In this document: positions 25,227 through 35,338 of the stretch, piece after piece
Layout of the letters: each line of letters opens with the position of its first letter
How positions within the stretch are numbered: position 1 is the first letter of the stretch
Source: a bacterium
Lineage (GTDB): Bacteria > Planctomycetota > UBA1135 > UBA2386
DNA length: 64,000 bases
Direction: 5' to 3'
Assembly (NCBI GenBank): GCA_030432695.1
Contig: JAUILN010000009.1
Span: 372,001-436,000 of the forward strand
The notes under the pieces: generated by a model
What the model saw: the letters and a program-made list of their open reading frames with translations, nothing else
The model's database searches: none
Told to the model about the DNA's origin: nothing
Program-made: the position numbers and the translations under genes

Positions 25227-26957
25227 TCAGCGCAGCGCCGCCCGCACCAGCGGCTCGGCGCGCGCCGCCATCTCCGCGTAACCTCGTGCCGTGCAGTGGA
25301 TCGGGTCGACGAACCAGTCCTCGCGCGGTGATTCGGCCAGCAGCTCGTCGAAGCGGCTCCGGTTCTCGACGACGGGCAGCTCGTGACGCGCAGCCACCGC
25401 CTCGACCGCCGCCTGATGGCGTTCGTTCGCGAACGGGTATCCGAGCAGCACGACCTTCGCTCCGGCTTCTTCACAGGCCTCCACCGCCATCTCCAGATGG
25501 TGCTCGAGGACTGCATAGACTTCGTCGTCGTCGGCCGTGCCGCGTCGCACCGCGGTACGCACGCGGAATGCTGCAGTCGCGTCGGACCGGTCGACGCTCT
25601 CGGCGGCCTCGCGTAGCGCGGTCCTCGCCAGACCGCCGCGGACCAGTGCGCGTACGCACTCGGTGAGTTCCGGCACCTGCACTCCGGAGAGGCTCGCGTA
25701 TCTCAGGTGGGCGATCGCCAGCCCTGGATCGTCGGCACTCCGGGCCAGCAGCAGGGCCAGCTCGGCGCGAGCCGTGTCGTCGTCGGCGAGAGCTGCGGTG
25801 ACCGTGTCCAGCTCCGTGCGGAGGGCCAGGCGCGCGTCCGGATCGCCGCGCGAGAGGTCGATGCGAGTCTGCCAGGCATCGATCGCCGCGGGGTGTCGGT
25901 CGGTCACCTCGTGGATCACCTCGCGGGCCTCGTCGTGCTGTCCCAGTTCCCGCAACCCGATGGCGACCGCGTGCCCGACCTGGGCATCGTCCTGACTCCG
26001 CTTCCAAGCCCGCTGGAGACGCCGGGTACGAGCGCGCAGTGCCTCGGGATCGACGCAGAGTCCCAGCCGGACCAGCGACGAGGTGGCCGCCAGGTCGTCC
26101 GGGTTCCGCCTCAGAACGTCCCGGAGTCCGTCGGCCGCCGGTTCGTCCATGTCCGCCTCGACCAGATCCTGGGCCAGTTCGGAAGCCGTCGCGTCGGCTG
26201 CGGGTCCGGGGTGCGCGAGCAGATGCTCGCGCCAGCCGTCGACCAGGATCTCCAGCCGATCGTCGTGACGGACCCGCAGCCGGATGCCGAATCCGCCCTC
26301 GGCCGCCCCCTCGTAGCGCATCCGCACGCCGTCTGCGGTGCGCTCCCAGGTCGCGGCGATGCCCTCGAAGCGGGCGGTGCCGTCGGCGGCGAACGAGAAC
26401 TCGCGGCCGAGCACGTGCCAGGTGCCGATGAAGGCCGGCGGACCCTCGCCGTCGTCCTGCGCTTGGTCCGGGACGTCGCTCTCGGTGGCGTCGGGGCCAC
26501 CCGCCAGTGCCAGCTGCAGGAGCCGCCAGGTTCGCCATCGCCAGCGGAATGTCGATGCGTCGCGCGGCAGAGCCTCGAGGGGCAGGGGCCGCGACCAGGT
26601 GTCGTTCCAGCCGCAGAGGATGCAGACCACGTCCGGCTGAAGGATGCCGAGGCGTGGACCGAGACGCTCGAGCACGTCGCGCGAGGTCTGGCCGGGGCGC
26701 GCGTCGTTGACCATCTGCAGCTCGGGGAACTCCGGCCGCAGCGCCGTGGACACGCGGGCCGGCCAGGCCTCGTCGCGCCCGGCTCCGAGCCCCCAGGTCA
26801 GCGAATCGCCGACGCAGAGCACCACCGGCCGGCCGGCTGCCGCGGATTCGTCGGTGCGGATCCAGGAGGCGCCGAGGGCCAGTAACTGGAGCAGGAGTTC
26901 GAGGCTCAGCAGCGTGGCACAGGCGGCGATGCCGAGGCGGAGGAGGGGGCGACGCAC
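25227..26957 (-). CDS. Membrane-anchored SGNH hydrolase split by a large insertion
   Basis: 576 residues from a GTG start. A membrane helix (about 8-30) is followed by VVLCVGDSLTWG with Ser52 and the LCGWNDTW block near 110. Residues of roughly 140-470 are not SGNH: first a beta-rich stretch (GTWHVLGREFSFAADG...), then a TPR-like helical region. SGNH sequence then resumes (KVVLLGYPFA) and ends with DPIHCTARGY carrying Asp551 and His554. All triad candidates are present, so the hydrolase may be active on a surface glycan or lipid. It lies 160 bp from the start of the divergent mannosyltransferase-like operon. Confidence 0.75.
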   Translation of the reverse strand: MRRPLLRLGIAACATLLSLELLLQLLALGASWIRTDESAAAGRPVVLCVGDSLTWGLGAGRDEAWPARVSTALRPEFPELQMVNDARPGQTSRDVLERLGPRLGILQPDVVCILCGWNDTWSRPLPLEALPRDASTFRWRWRTWRLLQLALAGGPDATESDVPDQAQDDGEGPPAFIGTWHVLGREFSFAADGTARFEGIAATWERTADGVRMRYEGAAEGGFGIRLRVRHDDRLEILVDGWREHLLAHPGPAADATASELAQDLVEADMDEPAADGLRDVLRRNPDDLAATSSLVRLGLCVDPEALRARTRRLQRAWKRSQDDAQVGHAVAIGLRELGQHDEAREVIHEVTDRHPAAIDAWQTRIDLSRGDPDARLALRTELDTVTAALADDDTARAELALLLARSADDPGLAIAHLRYASLSGVQVPELTECVRALVRGGLARTALREAAESVDRSDATAAFRVRTAVRRGTADDDEVYAVLEHHLEMAVEACEEAGAKVVLLGYPFANERHQAAVEAVAARHELPVVENRSRFDELLAESPREDWFVDPIHCTARGYAEMAARAEPLVRAALR

Positions 26958-27116
26958 GGGACCAATGTAGCGGGTCGCTGGGCGGCGTCGTCCACTCCGG
27001 TCTCGTCGTGGGAGTGGTAGAGCGTTGGGGTGTGGACCATCCAGCCTCGCGCGGCGAACATGAGGCTCACGGCGGTTCGGGTCCCTAGCGGACCCGTCGG
27101 AGGCCAAAGCCCCAGC

Positions 27117-28201
<1,085 letters not shown>

Positions 28202-28205
<4 letters not shown>

Positions 28206-29554
28206 GCACCGCGGTGGATACTGGCGAGCCCGGTGTTCGCAGCCGCTGGCGCACCTACTGGCGGGCGATGGCCGTGCTGCTGGCGATCGCTGCGTTCGCG
28301 GCCGGCATGGCCGGCACGCTGAAGAAGGACACCAGCGAGCTGCCGGTCTACGTGCTCGGCGCCGAGCGCATGCTCGGCGGTGAGGAGATCTACCACCCCA
28401 CCGAGTTCAAGCCGTTCACCTACCCGCCGTTCTTCGGCACGGTGTTCGTGCCACTGACCTGGGTGACGGGCGAGGTCGCGCAGCGCATCGTGTTCTACTG
28501 CCTGAACGTCGGGCTGCTCGTGCTCACGCTCTGGGCGATCCGGCGGGCGATCCTGCCGCAGCTCCGGGAGAAGGCCGGGGCGCGGGAGTGGCTGGTGTGG
28601 CTGCTCGTCGCGTTGGTCGCCGCGCGCCACGTCGCTGCGGTGTTCCAGAACCAGAGCCACGACCTGGTGATCGTCGCCCTGGTCGCGCTGGGCGCCACCG
28701 CGATGACCCTGCGCCGCGAGGTGGGCCTCGGGGGTGTCGTCGGCGGACTCACGACTGGCTTGGCTGCCGCGTGCAAGGCCACCCCGCTGCTGTTCCTGCC
28801 GCTGTTCCTGGGCCAGCTCCGGGTGGTCTCCGCGCTCGCGATGCTCGTTGCCGCGGTCGGCGCAACGCTGCTGCCCGACCTGATCACCCCGCGCGACGAC
28901 GGTTCGCTGTGGGTCACCGCCTGGTACGACACCCTGGTCTCCAAGCAGGGCCTCGGCCGCCCCGCCGATGCCGGTGACGCGTGGCACGAGTGGAACTCGC
29001 TGAACCAGAACCTCGCCGGCACCCTCTACCGCCTGTCGACTCCGGTCGCCGACGAGTCCGACCTGGTCTTCGACGTCTCGCTGTGGAACCCCTCGCGGGA
29101 GGTGCTGCGCGCGGTGACCGCCGCGGGGCAACTGCTGATCCTCGCGCTGTTGGCCTTCGCCGCCTGGCCCGGCCGCAGCCGCGGTCTCGACGACAAGTCG
29201 CTCGGCTGGCGTCGGTTCGGCGAGGCTTCGATGGTCGCCTGCGCGATGCTGCTGCTCTCACCGATGAGCAGCAAGAGCCACTTCGGGCTGCTGCTGTTGC
29301 CCGCGGCGTGGCTGGCGGTGGATTGGCTGTGCGTGCGGCGGAGTTGGGGCAGCGCGGTGAGTCTGCTGGCGGCGTTCGTGTTGGGCACGCTGACGACCAA
29401 GGGGGTGCTGGGGAAGGGGCTGGGCAACGAGTTCCTGGCGCGGGGGGCGGTGACGTGGGCGACGGGAGCCTTGTGGCTGGGATGTGTCGGCGTCCTCTCC
29501 AGACGGTCGTGGAGCGGCCATCCGTCCACGTCCGGTCTGGCTGGCGACCGATGA
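28202..29554 (+). CDS. GT87-like polyprenol-phosphate-mannose-dependent membrane transferase (DUF2029)
   Basis: 450 residues, with about nine to eleven hydrophobic segments from residue 22 onward. It has a YPP motif in the first outer loop (PFTYPPFFGT), an acidic-aromatic stretch before it, and the LSPMSSKSHF region near 350, all as in the GT-C DUF2029/GT87 proteins that use lipid-linked mannose on the outer face of the membrane. The upstream gene makes such a donor, so the two probably form a glycan or glycolipid pathway. The likely start is a TTG overlapping the upstream stop (TTGA); a GTG at 28214 or ATG at 28268 is possible. Confidence 0.8.
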
Positions 29555-29737
29555 GATTGGCGCGGGAGGTCCGGCGACGTTCGGGGGCGATCCCGGTGGG
29601 GCGTAGCCGGGTTCGAGAATCCGTTCTATGCTTGCCGTGCGCTCACGAGCGAGGGCAAGAAGATCCATACCGTGCGGGCCGGCGCGGTGATCCTGAGGGA
29701 TCGCCGGTTGGCACCCATCGGGGCCGGGAGACATTCG

Positions 29738-30214
29738 ATGAAAGACACGTTCCATCAGTTGGTCGGCGTCGTGACGGGCTTCGTGCAGGGCTGCGCCAGC
29801 GATGGCCGCCCGCTCGTGACCTGGAACGGCCGGATGGAGGCTGTCGCGGCGAACGCTGTGTGGATGCGTGACGTGCCTGACTGGACCCGCTGCCGCGAAC
29901 TGCCTGCGCTGCTCGCCTTCGAGGACGGCGATGAGTCCCGTCCCATCATCGTAGGCTTGCTCGCCGAGCCGCCGCTCGCCGAGCCGTCGCCCTCCCAGTC
30001 ATCGCTCGGACAGTCAGCCGTGGAGGTGCCCGAGCGCCTGAGGGGCACTCCCGAGGTCCTGCGACTGCAGAGCGAGGAGGAGATCGTGCTCGAGTGCGGC
30101 AAGGCCAAGATCGCTCTGCGCAAGGACGGCCGCATCTGCATCCTCGGCGGCTACCTCCTGTCGCGCGCCACTGGCGTCAACAAGGTCAAGGGCGCCTCGG
30201 TCCAGATCAACTGA
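29738..30214 (+). CDS. DUF6484 protein (type VI secretion cargo locus)
   Basis: 158 residues. The N-terminal half is an OB-like beta domain (LVGVVTGFVQGCASDGRPLVTWNG). The C-terminal part EEEIVLECGKAKIALRKDGRICI followed by GGYLLSRATGVNKVKGASVQIN is the signature end of DUF6484 proteins, which are found beside VgrG/PAAR effector genes. Residues of about 88-103 are a low-complexity Pro/Ser/Glu linker. The role is not established; it may adapt cargo to the spike. It is six bases upstream of the TIGR02270 gene and probably co-transcribed with it. Confidence 0.82.
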   Translation: MKDTFHQLVGVVTGFVQGCASDGRPLVTWNGRMEAVAANAVWMRDVPDWTRCRELPALLAFEDGDESRPIIVGLLAEPPLAEPSPSQSSLGQSAVEVPERLRGTPEVLRLQSEEEIVLECGKAKIALRKDGRICILGGYLLSRATGVNKVKGASVQIN

Positions 30215-30219
30215 GCGCG

Positions 30220-31299
30220 ATGCTTCTCGACATCTTCGAAGACCATCTGGACGAAGCGCTCTTTCTGTTCCAGCGCAGTCAGCTCGCATTCGAGATGCTC
30301 GACCTGGTGCAGAAGGACCTCGACGAGTTGCGGCAGCGCTTGCGAGCCCACCTCGATGGCCTGCTGCTCGATCCTGCTGCGGCCTGGCAGCTGTGTCACC
30401 CTCAGCTGGCCGAAGGCGACTCAGAGCACGCATTCGTCGCCGGGATCGTTGCCTTCGAAGGTTGTGAAGCTGAGCGGGTCTCCGTAGTCGAGGCGATGCT
30501 CGCGGCCGCGAGTCCCGAGCAGCTCAGCGGCTTCGCGGCCGCGGCAGCGCAGACGAATTGGGGCGGAGCCGAAGCGTGGCTGCGGACACTTCTCGGCAGC
30601 CCGCATGCCAATGCTCGCGCGCTCGCGCTGCAAGCATTGGGGGAACGCGGCGTCGATCCGGGGCCGGCGCTGGACCGTGCGTTGGCCAGCGGCGATCGAC
30701 TCGAACTGCTGGCAGCGCTGCGTGCGGCGTTCGACCTGGGAGCGGGCCGCACCGCGACAGCCGTGACGCGAATCGCCCATGGCGACGACGCGGAAGTCGT
30801 GGCGCGTGCTCTTCGCGTCATGGCGCGAACGGCTGCGCCCGGTACCCGCGAGCGGTGCCTGGAGCTGCTGGATGCAGGTCATGCCGCCGCCGGGGCTGCG
30901 GCCGAGGTGCTTGGTGCATCAGGGCACGCGCAGGATTCCGCGCGTCTTGTCGATCTGATCGCAAGGACGGACGGTGAGCTACGGCGAAGCGCGATCATCG
31001 CGCTCGGGCTCTTGGGTGACCTCGACGCGGTTCCGGCGCTGTCGACGTATCTGGAGAACGCAGAGACTGCGGGTGTCGCAACGGCTGCATTGAGCTGGAT
31101 GTTTGGCTCTTGCTGGGATGCAACAGTTCCCGAGTATGTCGACGACGAAGACTGGGGGCCAGACCACGATCTGCCGTGCGTGCCGCGCGAAGTCTTCGAG
31201 CAATGGTGGGCGGAGCATTGCGGCGATTATGAGCCAGGAATGCGTGTTTGCGCCGGTGGCGGACTTCCCGTGCCTCTGCTGTGGGTATCCAAGGCGTGA
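30220..31299 (+). CDS. TIGR02270-family HEAT-repeat protein (T6SS-associated)
   Basis: 359 residues. The N-terminus DIFEDHLDEALFLFQRSQ and the LRAHLDGLLLDPAAAWQL stretch match TIGR02270 proteins. The middle consists of HEAT-type helical repeats (residues about 100-290, Ala/Leu/Asp-rich). The C-terminus EVFEQWWAEH is also typical. These proteins occur in type VI secretion effector loci, but their job is not known; a scaffold or chaperone role is an inference. It starts six bases after the DUF6484 stop. Confidence 0.82.
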   Translation: MLLDIFEDHLDEALFLFQRSQLAFEMLDLVQKDLDELRQRLRAHLDGLLLDPAAAWQLCHPQLAEGDSEHAFVAGIVAFEGCEAERVSVVEAMLAAASPEQLSGFAAAAAQTNWGGAEAWLRTLLGSPHANARALALQALGERGVDPGPALDRALASGDRLELLAALRAAFDLGAGRTATAVTRIAHGDDAEVVARALRVMARTAAPGTRERCLELLDAGHAAAGAAAEVLGASGHAQDSARLVDLIARTDGELRRSAIIALGLLGDLDAVPALSTYLENAETAGVATAALSWMFGSCWDATVPEYVDDEDWGPDHDLPCVPREVFEQWWAEHCGDYEPGMRVCAGGGLPVPLLWVSKA

Positions 31300-31448
31300 T
31301 CGGGGCGAGGCTATTGTTAATCGTCGTGTTTGTGATGAGGGACCCGCTAATGACTCCTTTGTTGGATTGCCACACGCCCGTACTTCGGGATCTTGTATGG
31401 GTAGCGCAACATGTCTGGTGAGCAAGCAAGAAAGAGAAGAGGCTACCA

Positions 31449-32168
31449 ATGACTGAGGTTGGAGAAGGGGTTGCTCTTCCGGAAGTGACGCCGGACAAGT
31501 GTCCTATTTGCGAAAAAGCGCCGCATCCAGATCGAACAACTACTGACAAAAAGGAGGGTAGGGGCTGTCTTGACAGTAAGCCGAAAAACCTTGGATGTTC
31601 GCAGATCATCCAAGATCCACTGTTGCCCAACTATGCCACGGCCGCCCATCATATCATTCCGGCAATACAGTGCTTGAAGCGGTTTCCGCGGCTCTCTCAG
31701 ATGTGCGAATCCGTCGGTTATGATGTCAATAACTCCAAGAATGGCATGCCCTTGCCGACCTGCGGCCAGCGGTCTCTCAATAGCTACCAGAACTCTTCGG
31801 GAGGACATGTCAAGTTTGGTCGGCTCGTCGATGAAGACAAGGATGATGTTGCCTACCTAATAATGGAAGGTCTAGACATGCAGTGGCATGTAGGGCACCA
31901 TGATTGGAAAATAGATTATGAAACCGATGGTGAGATCCATCCGGAAAACTACGACAAGCTAGTCAAGACGAAGCTTCGGGACCTTGAAAAGGACGCGCAG
32001 CGGGGGGGTGATTCCATATGCGAGCCGCCTGATGAATCCGAGAGCGGCTCGGCTCTGATATCGGAAATGAATGCTTTGTCTGCGGAAATTGAGGCGCAAG
32101 TAAAGGCCTGGTCTAGTTACTTTGTCTCGGCACGCGCGTGCACCTTTGCCGCAAAATACCGTAATTGA
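31449..32168 (+). CDS. AHH-domain nuclease toxin (probable T6SS effector)
   Basis: 239 residues. The AHH motif Ala66-His67-His68 in TAAHHIIPAIQ is followed by YDVNNSKNGMPLP (residues 91-103), the pattern of the HNH-related AHH nucleases found at the end of polymorphic toxins. CPIC (18-21) and Cys40/Cys50 could form a zinc site before it. There is no signal peptide, PAAR or Rhs domain on the same chain, so it would need a carrier; the PAAR-like protein encoded nearby on the opposite strand is a candidate. Base composition is much richer in A+T than its neighbours. The stop overlaps the proposed immunity gene region. Confidence 0.78.
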   Translation: MTEVGEGVALPEVTPDKCPICEKAPHPDRTTTDKKEGRGCLDSKPKNLGCSQIIQDPLLPNYATAAHHIIPAIQCLKRFPRLSQMCESVGYDVNNSKNGMPLPTCGQRSLNSYQNSSGGHVKFGRLVDEDKDDVAYLIMEGLDMQWHVGHHDWKIDYETDGEIHPENYDKLVKTKLRDLEKDAQRGGDSICEPPDESESGSALISEMNALSAEIEAQVKAWSSYFVSARACTFAAKYRN

Positions 32169-32176
32169 GAGGTTTC

Positions 32177-32731
32177 GTGTTCTACTTCCTTCGACAAGAT
32201 CTGTTCAAGGCGCAGGGCATCATTGAGATCGTTGGCCATTCCGACGAAACGTCTCGATACAGCTGGGTGTCTGGGGCTCGGTTCCCAAATGCTCCTCCAC
32301 CAATTACCCTGGATCTGGATCCAGGATACGGTGAGAGATTGCCGGCGTTCTTTGATACAACGGTTCCGGTCATGTCGGCCGATCTGCGACTTGCTCTGAG
32401 AGCGGCGGGTGTCGACAATTTCGATGAGTACCCTGTTATCCTTCGGCGGATCGACAGCGGCGAGGAATTCCAAGGCTATTCCGCGGTCAATATTATTGGG
32501 TGCCGGGATGCGGTCGATCTAGAGGATTCAGAATACAGGCTCCGGTTCGGCAAGCCGTACTTCACGGGGCGGTTGTCCATCGACCCGAACGGTGCTCAGG
32601 GGCTCAAGGCATTTCGGCTCCTGCACGGCCCCGGGTTCGTTGTTGTCAGCGAAGAGGTTGCAGAGGCTCTCATGCCAATGGGCTTCGTCGGCTTGCTATT
32701 GCAGCCGACGACTGATTACAGTGGCACATGA
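32177..32731 (+). CDS. Imm11-like (DUF1629) immunity protein
   Basis: 184 residues from a GTG that is preceded by GAGAGG. An in-frame TTG at 32165 overlapping the toxin stop is the alternative start. The C-terminal stretch KAFRLLHGPGFVVVSEEVAEALMPMGFVGLLLQP matches the end of the Imm11/DUF1629 immunity family; the N-terminal FYFLRQDL also fits. It lies directly behind the AHH nuclease gene and shares its low G+C, so it probably binds and neutralises that toxin. The pairing is inferred from position and family. Confidence 0.75.
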   Translation: MFYFLRQDLFKAQGIIEIVGHSDETSRYSWVSGARFPNAPPPITLDLDPGYGERLPAFFDTTVPVMSADLRLALRAAGVDNFDEYPVILRRIDSGEEFQGYSAVNIIGCRDAVDLEDSEYRLRFGKPYFTGRLSIDPNGAQGLKAFRLLHGPGFVVVSEEVAEALMPMGFVGLLLQPTTDYSGT

Positions 32732-32864
32732 GATTGGGCTACAGGTGCTGCCTTGGATGAAAGCTGCTTGTTCTGGTGCAGTCCTTCTCGCTTCTTCTCC
32801 GGCAGTTCCGGGGCGTCGGCAGGTCTTCGAGCGTCCTTCTCAAGTCGGTTGCAGTGGCCCCTAT

Positions 32865-33248
32865 TTACATCACAATGTTCTTCTTATTGTGAAACAGAGG
32901 GTCGCCCATCCGGCAAACGTTCTTCCCCTCGAACTTCACATCGAACGAGTACATCATGAACTCGCACTCGCTTCGATTCACGTTGCTGACGACTCCGCCG
33001 ATCGTGCCGGCCTCGTCGCCGCTCGACTTGCTGTACTTGGCCCCCTTGACCATCGGCATCTTGCCGTCGGTCTTCACCTTGCTCGGCCCCGAGGTCGTGT
33101 CCGACGCCATACCGATGTTCGGGTAGGGGATCGGAATGGGTGGGGCGGGTGGGGCTGGCGTCTTGCAGACGTCGGGGAAGGCGATGCTCTGGCCGCCACT
33201 GCCCTTGTGGGCGATGCCGCGTGAATTGGCGAACGTCGTCTGTCCCAT
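32865..33248 (-). CDS. PAAR-like DUF4150 spike-tip protein
   Basis: 127 residues. The sequence begins MGQTTFANSRGIAHKGSGG and continues with a proline-rich stretch and VVSNVNRSECEFMMYSFDVKFEGKNVCRMGDPLFHN, which is the DUF4150 form of the PAAR-like fold. PAAR-like proteins cap the VgrG spike of the type VI system and carry effectors. It ends facing the immunity gene, 133 bp away, and follows the ketosynthase-like gene on the minus strand after an 18-bp gap. Confidence 0.88.
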   Translation of the reverse strand: MGQTTFANSRGIAHKGSGGQSIAFPDVCKTPAPPAPPIPIPYPNIGMASDTTSGPSKVKTDGKMPMVKGAKYSKSSGDEAGTIGGVVSNVNRSECEFMMYSFDVKFEGKNVCRMGDPLFHNKKNIVM

Positions 33249-33266
33249 CGTGCTGCCCTCTATCTC

Positions 33267-34328
33267 CTATCTCGGCTCCATGGTAACCCGAACGGCGCCG
33301 CGTGGTGCCGCTTCGGAAGAACAGTAGACCAGGCAGGGGCTCGGCAGGGAGCCCCTTCGCATGCCGACCGCTGCGAGGCCGATCAGCACGGGCCCGAACG
33401 CGGCGCCGATGTCGCCGAAGCAGTCGCCGGGGTGTTCGAACCGATACAGGGTGCCCAGTTCGCCGGAGTTGCGGACCGTCGCGACGCCCCACTCCTTGGC
33501 GCCGAAGTTCTCGCCGTTGAGGCTGGCGAGCACGGTTCCGATCGGTTCTTCCGAACCCTCGAGCGCGGCGGAGACCGCCTGGGCGAGCCCATCGCCGAGG
33601 TAGGGCTCTTCGCTGTAGCGGTGTCCGGGCTCGTCGGCGAGACCGGGTTCGTGGACGGCGACCGTCGCGCTCGCATGCGCCTCGCGGCGCGTAGCGTCCG
33701 AGCAGAGCAGTACGAAACCCGCCCCTTCGCCAGGTGCGAAGCCGTTCATGACGCCGTCGGCGAGCACCCGGTCGTCCTGATCCAGCACCCCGAGGAGCAT
33801 CAGGTCCAGGTAGCTGTCGATGCCGCCGAGCAGCGCGTAGCGTGGCCCGTTCTTCGCCAGGTGCTTCATTGCCGCGTCGAGTGCCTGCATACCGCCCGCC
33901 CGTCCGGTCGCGAACAGGAGGCTGGCCCCACGCTCGAGCCGCGGATCGAGCGCACAGACCGCGTCGAGGAACCCGTCCTCCACGACCGGCGAACGGCCGG
34001 GCAACGGTTCCGGACCCGCGAGGAACAGTGCCGCCTTCTGTCTCGGCGGTAGCGCCTCGAGCGCCTCGGGAAGCGCCAGCTTGCCGAGGCGCAACATGCG
34101 CAGCTGCCTGCTGGTCCAGCCGAGCGGTCGCTCGACGAGTTGCGGCAGCGCATCTTCGGGCAACAGCGCCATCGTCATCGGCCGGTCATGCCGATTGTGG
34201 ATCGCACTGGACGCATAGCGACTGATGCCGGCCCGCACCGAGGTCTCGGTCTGAGCCGTGCAGTCGCCGACCGCGGTCGCCATGCCGATGCTGCAGATCC
34301 AGGCCTGCCGCGGGGTGTCCGCGGCCAT
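33267..34328 (-). CDS. Ketosynthase-like protein of T6SS cargo loci, catalytic residues missing
   Basis: 353 residues with a thiolase-like fold signature: GVMNGFAPGEGAGFVLL, LLGGIDSYLD, and GDCFGDIGAAFG near the end. In true beta-ketoacyl synthases the region before LLGGIDS holds the catalytic Cys; here it reads FATGRAGGMQAL. The first catalytic His position (HGTGT block) reads LNGENFGAKEWG. It is therefore unlikely to condense acyl chains. Such proteins are repeatedly found between DUF2169 and PAAR/DUF4150 genes and probably have a structural or loading role. Its ATG overlaps the DUF2169 stop (TGATG). Confidence 0.78.
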   Translation of the reverse strand: MAADTPRQAWICSIGMATAVGDCTAQTETSVRAGISRYASSAIHNRHDRPMTMALLPEDALPQLVERPLGWTSRQLRMLRLGKLALPEALEALPPRQKAALFLAGPEPLPGRSPVVEDGFLDAVCALDPRLERGASLLFATGRAGGMQALDAAMKHLAKNGPRYALLGGIDSYLDLMLLGVLDQDDRVLADGVMNGFAPGEGAGFVLLCSDATRREAHASATVAVHEPGLADEPGHRYSEEPYLGDGLAQAVSAALEGSEEPIGTVLASLNGENFGAKEWGVATVRNSGELGTLYRFEHPGDCFGDIGAAFGPVLIGLAAVGMRRGSLPSPCLVYCSSEAAPRGAVRVTMEPR

Positions 34329-35338
34329 CAGTCCATCCCTCCGGCGATCGTGACCCGCTCGACCTGCAGCAGCTTCTTGTCGCATGCGACGCCGCAGCGC
34401 CACGTCATGCAGAGCCGGTCCTCGTCGGGTTCGATCAAGATCGTCTCCAGGTCGAGCGACGGCGACTCGGTCCGGCCCGCGATGCGCACCGATGCGCTCA
34501 ATCGCGGCGCGGGCAGGGCGAACTCCAGTGGCCCATCCCGGTGGCCGTTGATGATGCGAACCGGCTCGCCGCCCTGCAGATGGCGATCGAAGATCAGCGC
34601 TGGCGTCGCCGCGTTGAAGAAGCGCGGGTCGAAGTCCTTCGGCAGGTACGGCGCACGCTGTTTCTGCCAGGCTTCGTCGTAGGTGCCGGCGTATCGACGT
34701 CGTGGCAACCACGAGGGCGCGATGAAGCCGAAGCCCTGCGGCTCCGGTCGGTCGTCGAGCCCGCGGATCGGGTGTTGCGGGTCTTCGATGTTCGGCAGCG
34801 GCGTGCCTGCCATCTCCTTGCCCTTGCGCTTGCCGCGGAATCCCGTGCCGACCGGGTTGCGCTCCTCGACGGAGCGTGGGTCGGAGTCGGGATCCGGTCG
34901 GTGGCAGCCGCCGTAGGCGCGTTCGTAGACGATCGGCATCGACTCGAAAGGTCGCGTCGGAGAGATCGAGCTGAACAGGCCTCCCAGCCAGACACGGTCC
35001 CCGAATACGCGCACGATCTTGAACCGCTCGGCGACGGCGACTGCCACATCGAGCTGCTCGACCGCGCGCCCGGACGGGGCCCAGGCCTGCCCGACGAACA
35101 CCACGTCGGTGGCGGGCTTCTCGAGGTGCATCTCCGAGGCGTACTTGAGGCTCGAGCTACCCGCATCACCCCAATACTCGTCCCCGGCCTGCACCGGCAC
35201 CTGCTTCGCTGCGAGCCGCGGACGCGGTTCTAGCGCGAACGTCGCCTTGACGATCGCGTAGAACGTGTCGATACCACGCGCGTCGGGGAACGCCGCCAGA
35301 CTCGCCTGGAACGGTGTCGTGTTCTCGAGTTGCAGCAA
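34328..35338 (-). CDS. DUF2169-family T6SS accessory protein
   Basis: 336 residues. The N-terminus LLQLENTTPFQASLAAFPDARGID, the middle VYERAYGGCHRPDP with ERNPVGTGF, and PNIEDPQHPI are hallmarks of DUF2169. Members occur in type VI secretion effector operons and are thought to act as adaptors; the mechanism is not known. The start is a TTG with AAGGAGG five bases upstream. No ATG fits. It heads a three-gene minus-strand operon with the ketosynthase-like and PAAR-like genes. Confidence 0.88.
   Translation of the reverse strand: MLQLENTTPFQASLAAFPDARGIDTFYAIVKATFALEPRPRLAAKQVPVQAGDEYWGDAGSSSLKYASEMHLEKPATDVVFVGQAWAPSGRAVEQLDVAVAVAERFKIVRVFGDRVWLGGLFSSISPTRPFESMPIVYERAYGGCHRPDPDSDPRSVEERNPVGTGFRGKRKGKEMAGTPLPNIEDPQHPIRGLDDRPEPQGFGFIAPSWLPRRRYAGTYDEAWQKQRAPYLPKDFDPRFFNAATPALIFDRHLQGGEPVRIINGHRDGPLEFALPAPRLSASVRIAGRTESPSLDLETILIEPDEDRLCMTWRCGVACDKKLLQVERVTIAGGMD

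Noticed and set aside
29600..29630. GGGTTCGAGAATCC resembling a tRNA T-arm
   Set aside because: No acceptor stem, anticodon arm or D-arm could be fitted around it.
29738..35338. Complete type VI secretion system
   Set aside because: Only accessory, effector and PAAR-like genes are present; no sheath, Hcp, VgrG, baseplate or ClpV gene is in the window.
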